A DNA stretch of 5,817 nucleotides from SZUA-254 sp035292425 (GTDB taxonomy: Bacteria; Bacteroidota; Ignavibacteria; UBA10030; SZUA-254): contig DATDQD010000118.1 in assembly GCA_035292425.1 (NCBI GenBank), positions 1 through 5,817 on the forward strand. The letters run 5' to 3'. Below the pieces are notes generated by a model. The model was not told where the DNA came from, searched no databases, and worked only from the letters and a program-made list of their open reading frames with translations. Positions 1 through 5,817 of this stretch are shown here, in pieces. The stretch's first letter is position 1, and each line of letters begins with the position of its first letter. The translations under genes were made by a program, and so were the position numbers.

Positions 1-3000
1 CTTCACAGAGGCGGTCGCCGGCGGAGACGCGGTCGCCGCGATGCACGCGGAGATGCTTGCCGTGCGGGATCAGGTATTCCTTTGTTTCGCCGTCGTCGCC
101 GCGCACGACGATTTGCGTGTTACCGCGAACGATCTTGAAGCCTTTGCCTTCCGGCCCTTCGAGCGTGTCCTGTTCGTCGTACACGACGACACCGTCGATT
201 TCGCTGACGACGGCGGGGTCACGCGGGCGGCGCGCCTCGAAGAGTTCAGCCACGCGCGGCAGACCGCCGGTGATATCGCGCGTTTTTCCGCTGTCCCTGG
301 GGATTTTCACCAGGATCGTGCCGGCGGCGACAGCGTCGCCGTCATTGACGCCCAGGTGCGCCCGGGTCGGAATAATGTAATTCCCGAGCTTCTGCCCCTT
401 CGCGTCTTCAATCATAATCATCGGGCTGAGGGTCCGGTCCCTGGAATCGATGACGACCTTCTGGATGTGGCCGGTCTGCTCGTCCGGTTCCTCCCGGTAG
501 GTGGCGTTTTCCTTCAGGTCATGGTAACGGACCCTCCCGGGGTGTTCGGAGATGATGACCGCGTTGTAGGGATCCCATTCATAAATAATCTCGCCGCGCC
601 GGACCGGCGCGCCGTCCGACAACAGGAGAGTCGCGCCGTAGGGTACGTCGTACTTGGTGAGCGTGCGGTTGTCGGGATCGATCACGTTCGCGATGCCGCT
701 CCGGCCGAGAACGATCGACTTGCCCTCGGCGTCGCTCTGCTTCAGGAATTTGACCCCCTCGTACCTGATCCTGCCGTCGAACTTCGAGACGATCTGGGAC
801 TGCGTCGCGATCAGGCTCGCGGTGCCGCCGGTATGGAATGTGCGCAGTGTCAGCTGCGTTCCCGGCTCCCCGATCGACTGCGCGCCCAGAATGCCGACCG
901 GCTCGCCGATCTCCACGATGGTCGATGTCGTCAGGTTGCGGCCGTAGCACTTGGCGCAGACGCCCCGGACCGCCTCGCAGGTGAGGACCGAACGGATTTC
1001 CACCGCTTCGATCGACGTCGCGGCGATGGCATTCGCCCTCACCTCGTCGATTTCGTCCGCCGCCTTCACGAGGACCTTCCGGGATATCGGATCGACCACG
1101 TCGCGGACGGCCACGCGGCCGAGGATGCGTTCGGCCAGGGGCTCCTTCACGTCCTCCCCCTCCTTCAGGGCGCCGGTGAGCACTCCCCGGATGGTGCCGC
1201 AATCCACCTGCGAGATGATCACGTCCTGGGCGACGTCGACGAGACGGCGCGTCAGGTACCCGGCGTCCGCCGTTTTGAGGGCGGTGTCGGCCAGACCTTT
1301 CCTGGCGCCGTGCGTCGAAATGAAGTATTCGAGGATCGAGAGGCCCTCGCGGAAGTTGGCGATGATCGGGTTCTCGATCAGCTCCCCGGTGGCCCCCGAC
1401 ATGCTCTTCTGGGGCTTTGCCATCAGGCCGCGCATGCCCGCCAGCTGGCGGACCTGTTCCCTGGAACCTCTTGCGCCCGAATCCACCATCATATAGAGGG
1501 AGTTGAAACCCTCCTCCGCGTGCTGCAGGGCGTCGAAGAGCCGCTCGGCCACGCGGTTGGTCGCCCGCGTCCAGATATCGATGACTTTGTTATACCGTTC
1601 CCCGTTGGTGATGAAACCCCGGAAATACTGGTTTTCAACGCCGTCGACGTCCTTCAGGGCCTTCGCGATGACTTCCTCTTTTTCGCGGGGAATCACCACG
1701 TCGTCGACGCCGACGGAGAGACCGCCCTGGGTGGCGTAGGAGAAGCCGAGCTCCTTGACCTTGTCGAGGAATTCTGCCGTTTTCAGGTTGCCGCAGGTGC
1801 GGAACACGAGCTGCACGATCTGCGTGAGCCTCTTCTTGTTCAGGAGCTCGTTGATGAAGCCGATCTCCTCCGGGACGATCTGGTTGAAGAGGACCCTGCC
1901 GACCGTCGTTTCGATGATCTTCCCCCTGATCCGGACCTTGATCCTCGCGTGGAGTCCGACCTGGGCGCAGTCATAAGCGATGACCACCTCGCCCGGCGAG
2001 GAGAAGGCTTTGCCGTCCCCCCTGTCCCCGGCTTTCGATTTCGTGAGGTAGTAACAGCCGAGGACCTGGTCCTGTGTCGGGTGGACGATCGGCGCCCCGT
2101 TGGACGGGGAGAGAATGTTGTGGCTGGAGAGCATCAGGATGCGGGCCTCCAGCTGGGCGTCAAACGACAGCGGCACGTGGACGGCCATCTGGTCGCCGTC
2201 GAAGTCCGCGTTGAACGCGGTGCAGACCATCGGGTGCACCCGGATGGCCTTCCCCTCCACCAGCACCGGCTGGAAGGCCTGGATGCCGAGCCGGTGGAGC
2301 GTCGGGGCGCGGTTCAGGAGCACGGGGTGGCCGTCGATGATGCCCTCGAGGATCTCCCACACTTCCTGGCCCTTCTTGTCGACCATCTTCTTGGCGCTCT
2401 TGACGGTTTTGACCAGCCCGCGCTCGATCAGCTTCCGGATAATAAACGGCTTGAAGAGTTCGACCGCCATGTCCTTCGGCAGGCCGCATTCGTGGAGCCG
2501 GAGTTCCGGGCCGACGACGATGACCGAACGGCCCGAGTAGTCCACGCGCTTGCCGAGCAGGTTCTGCCGGAAACGCCCCTGCTTTCCCTTCAGCATGTCC
2601 GAGAGGGACTTCAGCGCGCGGTTGTTGTCCGAACGGACGGCGTTGACGCGGCGCGAGTTGTCGAAGAGCGAATCGACCGCCTCCTGGAGCATCCGTTTCT
2701 CATTCCGGAGGATGACCTCCGGGGCCTTGATCTCGATGAGGCGCTTGAGGCGGTTGTTCCGGATGATGACCCTACGATATAAATCGTTCAGGTCGGAGGT
2801 CGCGAAGCGGCCTCCCTCCAGCGGCACCAGCGGCCGGAGTTCGGGCGGGATCACGGGGACCACGTCGAGCACCATCCAGTCCGGCCTGTTGAGCACGCCG
2901 TCCTCGTGTTCACGGAAGGCTTCGACGACCTTCAGCCGCTTCAGGAGCTCCTGCTTTTTCTGGATGGACGATTCGATCCTGACGTTCGTCCGGAGCTCGA

Positions 3001-3619
3001 CCGCGAGCTCCTCGATGATGACACGCTTCAGGAGGTCCTTGACCGCGTCGCCGCCGATCTTCGCGATGAATTTCTTCTCGTCGGTGTCGTCCAGGTGCTG
3101 GTTCTTTTCCGGCAGGCTGGAGAGGATCTCGTAGTACTGCTCCTCGGAGAGCAGGTTGAGGCGCTGGAGCCCCGTGGTTCCGGGCTGCACCACCACGTAC
3201 GATTCGTAATAAATAATCCGCTCGAGGTCCTTGCCGGTCAGGCCGAGGATGTTGGCGATCTTCGAGGGGGCCGACTTGAAATACCAGATGTGCACGATCG
3301 GCACGGCGAGCGCGATGTGACCCATCCGTTCCCTCCGGACGCTCTTCTGCGTGACTTCAACGCCGCAGCGGTCGCAGACGATCCCCTTGTACCGGATCCG
3401 CTTGTACTTCCCGCAATGGCATTCCCAGTCCCTGATCGGACCGAAGATCTTTTCGCAGAAGAGGCCGTCCTTCTCGGGCCTGAACGACCGGTAATTGATG
3501 GTCTCGGGCTTCGTGACCTCCCCGTGCGAGCGGGAAAGGATGAGGTCCGAGGACGCGAGCGTGATCGTAATCTTCGAAAAATTCTTCCTGATCGTTGAGT
3601 CGTGCGACGATAACACCAT
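1..3619 (-). CDS. rpoC: RNA polymerase beta-prime subunit, N-terminal 1206 residues (3' end outside window)
   Basis: This is the largest catalytic subunit of RNA polymerase, holding the magnesium that drives nucleotide addition. ATG at 3617-3619 is chosen because AAGGAG lies 9 bases upstream and the protein begins at the usual family position. One unbroken frame runs to the window edge, with no stop or frameshift. In order along the protein: zinc ribbon Cys 67, 69, 82 and 85 (3365-3421); clamp helices that bind sigma, about 277-324; NADFDGD at 470-476 (2192-2212) with catalytic Asp 472, 474 and 476; F-loop around DSGARGS, LAGMRGLMAKPQKS; bridge helix about 756-790 (YFISTHGARKGLADTALKTA); second zinc site Cys 807, 881, 888 and 891; trigger loop LTLRTFHTGG at 923-932, whose Leu925 replaces E. 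coli Met932; an SI3-type insertion, about 934-1112; and DITGGLPRVAELFEARRPRD at 1115-1134. E. coli RpoC has 1407 residues, so about 200 are missing. Synonymous codon use changes in the last ~93 codons. It is almost certainly co-transcribed with rpoB. Confidence 0.99.
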   Translation of the reverse strand, partial: MVLSSHDSTIRKNFSKITITLASSDLILSRSHGEVTKPETINYRSFRPEKDGLFCEKIFGPIRDWECHCGKYKRIRYKGIVCDRCGVEVTQKSVRRERMGHIALAVPIVHIWYFKSAPSKIANILGLTGKDLERIIYYESYVVVQPGTTGLQRLNLLSEEQYYEILSSLPEKNQHLDDTDEKKFIAKIGGDAVKDLLKRVIIEELAVELRTNVRIESSIQKKQELLKRLKVVEAFREHEDGVLNRPDWMVLDVVPVIPPELRPLVPLEGGRFATSDLNDLYRRVIIRNNRLKRLIEIKAPEVILRNEKRMLQEAVDSLFDNSRRVNAVRSDNNRALKSLSDMLKGKQGRFRQNLLGKRVDYSGRSVIVVGPELRLHECGLPKDMAVELFKPFIIRKLIERGLVKTVKSAKKMVDKKGQEVWEILEGIIDGHPVLLNRAPTLHRLGIQAFQPVLVEGKAIRVHPMVCTAFNADFDGDQMAVHVPLSFDAQLEARILMLSSHNILSPSNGAPIVHPTQDQVLGCYYLTKSKAGDRGDGKAFSSPGEVVIAYDCAQVGLHARIKVRIRGKIIETTVGRVLFNQIVPEEIGFINELLNKKRLTQIVQLVFRTCGNLKTAEFLDKVKELGFSYATQGGLSVGVDDVVIPREKEEVIAKALKDVDGVENQYFRGFITNGERYNKVIDIWTRATNRVAERLFDALQHAEEGFNSLYMMVDSGARGSREQVRQLAGMRGLMAKPQKSMSGATGELIENPIIANFREGLSILEYFISTHGARKGLADTALKTADAGYLTRRLVDVAQDVIISQVDCGTIRGVLTGALKEGEDVKEPLAERILGRVAVRDVVDPISRKVLVKAADEIDEVRANAIAATSIEAVEIRSVLTCEAVRGVCAKCYGRNLTTSTIVEIGEPVGILGAQSIGEPGTQLTLRTFHTGGTASLIATQSQIVSKFDGRIRYEGVKFLKQSDAEGKSIVLGRSGIANVIDPDNRTLTKYDVPYGATLLLSDGAPVRRGEIIYEWDPYNAVIISEHPGRVRYHDLKENATYREEPDEQTGHIQKVVIDSRDRTLSPMIMIEDAKGQKLGNYIIPTRAHLGVNDGDAVAAGTILVKIPRDSGKTRDITGGLPRVAELFEARRPRDPAVVSEIDGVVVYDEQDTLEGPEGKGFKIVRGNTQIVVRGDDGETKEYLIPHGKHLRVHRGDRVSAGDRLCE

Positions 3620-3628
3620 GCGATCGCT

Positions 3629-3634
3629 CTCCTT
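3629..3634 (-). promoter_or_regulatory. Shine-Dalgarno site of rpoC, overlapping the rpoB stop codon
   Basis: On the minus strand the junction reads TAAGGAGAGCGATCGCATG. The AAGGAG core uses the last two bases of the rpoB TAA stop, and nine bases separate it from the rpoC ATG. This fixes the rpoC start and leaves no room for a separate rpoC promoter or an intergenic terminator. The arrangement implies translation of both genes from one mRNA, probably with ribosome hand-over at the junction. The coupling is inference; the motif and spacing are seen directly. Confidence 0.88.
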
Positions 3635-5817
3635 ATTCGATTTTAATGTCGAGTCCAAGCCCCATCAGTTCCCTGACGAGGACGTTGAATGATTCCGGGA
3701 CGTTCGGTTCGGGGAGGTTGTCCCCCTTGACGATCGCTTCGTACAGCTTCGCCCTGCCGTACACGTCGTCGCTCTTCACGGTCAGAATTTCCTGGAGGAT
3801 GTTCGCCGCCCCGTAGGCCTCCAGCGCCCACACCTCCATCTCCCCGAACCGCTGGCCGCCGAACTGAGCCTTGCCGCCCAGGGGCTGCTGTGTGATGAGC
3901 GAGTAGGGTCCGATCGAACGGGCGTGGATCTTGTCGTCGACCAGGTGGGACAGCTTCATCATGTAGATGTAGCCGACCGAGACCTCGTGATCGAGGGGCT
4001 CGCCGCTCCGTCCGTCGATCAGCTTCGCCTTGGCCCTCACGAGACCGGCCTTCGTCAGTTCCGCCGTCACCTCTTCCCACGTGGCGCCGTCGAAGATCGG
4101 GCTGGAGTACTTCTGCCCGAGGCGTTTCCCGGCCCAACCGAGCGCGGTCTCGAACAGCTGCCCGAGGTTCATCCTGGAGGGAACCCCCAGCGGGTTCAGA
4201 ACGATGTCGATCGGGGTGCCGTCCGGCATGAACGGCATGTCTTCCTGGGGCACGATCTTCGCGACCACGCCCTTGTTCCCGTGGCGGCCGGCCATCTTGT
4301 CTCCGACCGCGAGTTTCCTCTTCTTCGCGACGTACACCTTGGCCATCTGCACGATCCCCGAGGGGAGTTCGTCGCCGATGAGGATCTTGGTCTTCTCGTG
4401 CTTGAAGTATTCCTCGATGTCGTTGATGTGCTGGAAATAGTTTTCGTAGATCCGCACGACGAGCGCGTTCTTCTTCTTCTCCTCCACCCAGTCCTTCGAA
4501 GGGTCGAGTTTCTCGGGGTCGGCCATCGACGAAAACGTGTCCGACTTGAGCGCCGTGCCCGAACGGAGGACCATCTCGGCGTCCGTGTTCCGGATGCCGG
4601 CCGATTTTTCCCCGTCGAGGAGCATGCCGAGCTTGACCCCGAGCCTGTCGTGCGCGTCTTTCAGGGCTTTCTTCTGGGCCTTCTCGAGCTGCTCTGTCAG
4701 CCGCTTGTCTTCCTTCTTGGACTCCGCGTCCTTCCGCTTGCGGGAGAACAGTTTCGTCGAGATCACGATCCCCTTCATGCCCGGCGGCGCCTTGAGCGAA
4801 GCGTCCTTGACGTCGCCCGCCTTCTCGCCGAAGATGGCCTTGAGGAGTTTCTCTTCGGGTGTTGATTCCGTCTCGCCCTTGGGAGTGATCTTTCCGATCA
4901 GGATGTCCCCCTCGACCACCTCGGCGCCCACGCGGATGACGCCGTTCTCGTCGAGGTCCTTCACGGCTTCCTCGCTCACGTTCGGGATCTCGCGCGTCAG
5001 CTCCTCCTCGCCCCGCTTCGTGTCGCGGACCTGGAGGTCGAATTCCTCGATGTGGAGGGAGGTGAAGGTGTCCTCGGCCACGCAGCTCTCGTTGATCACG
5101 ATGGCGTCCTCGAAGTTATAGCCGCGCCACGGCATGAACGCGACCAGGACGTTCCTCCCGAGCGCGAGCTCGCCGTTGTTCGTGGCGCAGCCGTCGGCGA
5201 GGATGTCCCCCTTCCGGAACTTCTGTCCCGGCTTGACGATGGCCCGCTGGTTGATCGCGGTGTCCTGGTTCGTCCTGAAAAATTTCACCAGCTGGTAGGT
5301 GACCCGTTTCTTGTCCTCGAAGCTCGTGAGGGCGTCCGCGCTCATGTCGTCGATGTCGTAGTGGACGGCGATGGTGTTCGCGTCCACGTACTCCACGACG
5401 CCGTTGCGCTCCGCGACCACCATGGTCCGGGCGTCGCGCGCGATCTTCTCCTCCATGCCGGTGCCCACGATCGGGGCTTCGGGCCGGAGCAGCGGGACCG
5501 CCTGGCGTTGCATGTTCGAACCCATGAGGGCGCGGTTCGCGTCGTCGTGCTCTAAAAACGGAATGAGGGCGGCGGCGGCCGAGACGATCTGGTTCGGCGC
5601 CACGTCCATGTACTGGATCTCCTCCGGCCTGACCAGCGCGTATTCCGACTTGAGCCTCGCCTTGATCTTCTCGTCGGAGAACTTCCCCTTCTCGTCCAGG
5701 ACCGCGTTCGCCTGCGCGATCGTGTACACGTCCTCCTTCTCGGCGGTGAGGTACTCGATGTCCAGCGTGACCTTGCCGCCCTTCGCGGTCCGGTAGGGGG
5801 TTTCGATGAAACCGAAC
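3633..5817 (-). CDS. rpoB: RNA polymerase beta subunit, C-terminal 727 residues (5' end outside window)
   Basis: This is the catalytic beta subunit of the cytoplasmic DNA-dependent RNA polymerase, which pairs with beta-prime to form the active-site cleft. The frame is already open at the window edge (FGFIETPYR...), matching E. coli RpoB from about residue 595. The GTG at 5729 is therefore an internal Val, not a start, and the main rifampicin-resistance clusters lie outside. Visible landmarks, numbered from the first full codon, are: FLEHDDANRALMG at about 87-99; MQRQAVP at 102-108 (5493-5513), which includes the Arg equivalent to E. coli R687; GYNFEDAI; GDKMAGRHGNKG with active-site lysines at 507 and 515 (codons 4296-4298 and 4272-4274); VDDKIHARS with the conserved His at 631 (3924-3926); and the near-invariant GGKAQFGGQRFGEMEVWALEAYGA clamp region. 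A Lys/Glu-rich insertion (about 356-484) sits where E. coli has its own insertion i9. The longer E. coli segment after GWAGKRLGQK is absent. The gene stops with TAA at 3633-3635 and is followed directly by rpoC. Confidence 0.99.
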   Translation of the reverse strand, partial: FGFIETPYRTAKGGKVTLDIEYLTAEKEDVYTIAQANAVLDEKGKFSDEKIKARLKSEYALVRPEEIQYMDVAPNQIVSAAAALIPFLEHDDANRALMGSNMQRQAVPLLRPEAPIVGTGMEEKIARDARTMVVAERNGVVEYVDANTIAVHYDIDDMSADALTSFEDKKRVTYQLVKFFRTNQDTAINQRAIVKPGQKFRKGDILADGCATNNGELALGRNVLVAFMPWRGYNFEDAIVINESCVAEDTFTSLHIEEFDLQVRDTKRGEEELTREIPNVSEEAVKDLDENGVIRVGAEVVEGDILIGKITPKGETESTPEEKLLKAIFGEKAGDVKDASLKAPPGMKGIVISTKLFSRKRKDAESKKEDKRLTEQLEKAQKKALKDAHDRLGVKLGMLLDGEKSAGIRNTDAEMVLRSGTALKSDTFSSMADPEKLDPSKDWVEEKKKNALVVRIYENYFQHINDIEEYFKHEKTKILIGDELPSGIVQMAKVYVAKKRKLAVGDKMAGRHGNKGVVAKIVPQEDMPFMPDGTPIDIVLNPLGVPSRMNLGQLFETALGWAGKRLGQKYSSPIFDGATWEEVTAELTKAGLVRAKAKLIDGRSGEPLDHEVSVGYIYMMKLSHLVDDKIHARSIGPYSLITQQPLGGKAQFGGQRFGEMEVWALEAYGAANILQEILTVKSDDVYGRAKLYEAIVKGDNLPEPNVPESFNVLVRELMGLGLDIKIE

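Noticed and set aside
579..1202. Minus-strand open frame of 207 codons within rpoC
   Set aside because: It is a shifted frame within rpoC. Its product is Arg/Gly-rich low-complexity sequence, as expected of GC-rich out-of-frame reading, while the rpoC frame here contains both the trigger loop and the second zinc site.
41..2782. Plus-strand open frame of 913 codons, opposite rpoC
   Set aside because: It is in exact register with rpoC, so each codon is the reverse complement of an rpoC codon. It can stop only where rpoC uses TTA, CTA or TCA, which are rare here. It ends at 2780-2782, precisely opposite the TTA at rpoC codon 280. The predicted protein has the Asp/Val/Arg-rich make-up of an antisense shadow and no recognisable domain.
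2906..3598. Plus-strand open frame of 230 codons, opposite the start of rpoC
   Set aside because: It is in the same mirrored register and ends at 3598, exactly opposite the TCA at rpoC codon 8. No ribosome-binding site or family motif supports it.
3924..4865. Plus-strand open frame of 313 codons, opposite rpoB
   Set aside because: It is a mirror of rpoB codons. It ends at 4865, opposite the TCA serine codon in the conserved ESTPEE stretch of RpoB.
5052..5555. Plus-strand open frame of 167 codons, opposite rpoB
   Set aside because: It is again in mirrored register, ending opposite the TTA leucine codon in FLEHDD of RpoB. The other plus-strand and off-frame minus-strand frames lie wholly inside rpoB or rpoC and show no independent coding evidence.
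5727..5729. GTG as a possible start of a shorter beta-subunit protein
   Set aside because: The frame stays open upstream to the window edge and encodes conserved RpoB sequence (FGFIETPYR), so this GTG is an internal valine of a gene cut by the window.

Overview
The window is one contiguous piece of the bacterial rpoBC operon, read entirely on the minus strand. Going down in coordinate, it holds the C-terminal 727 residues of the RNA polymerase beta subunit (rpoB, 5817 to 3633). A 13-base gap carrying a clear Shine-Dalgarno sequence follows. Then come the first 1206 residues of the beta-prime subunit (rpoC, 3619 to the window edge at 1). Both genes are cut by the window: rpoB lacks its N-terminal part, and rpoC lacks roughly its last 200 residues. 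I see no tRNA, rRNA, mobile element, CRISPR array, promoter or terminator, and there is no gene-free stretch longer than the 13-base junction.

The two proteins are the catalytic halves of the same enzyme. The visible beta part supplies active-site lysines, a histidine and the C-terminal clamp anchor. The visible beta-prime part supplies the N-terminal zinc ribbon, the sigma-binding clamp helices, the NADFDGD magnesium-binding loop, the bridge helix, the second zinc site and the trigger loop with its large insertion. All key residues I could check are present and both frames are open throughout, so these look like functional housekeeping genes.

The DNA is GC-rich (about 60% by eye). Protein signatures point to the FCB group (Bacteroidota, Chlorobi, Ignavibacteria and relatives). 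They are a leucine at the trigger-loop position that is Met in E. coli, a short extra segment in the beta-prime F-loop (MAKPQKS...GELIENPI), the ETALGWAGKRLGQK stretch in beta without the longer E. coli insertion, and an SI3-type insertion in the trigger loop. This is recall-based inference, and the phylum is not settled.

I did not find a new biological system here. The observations most worth a check are a shift in synonymous codon use in the last ~280 bases of visible rpoC, starting near a highly conserved motif, and the lineage-variable insertions in both subunits. The long plus-strand open frames are explained exactly as mirror images of rpoB and rpoC codons.
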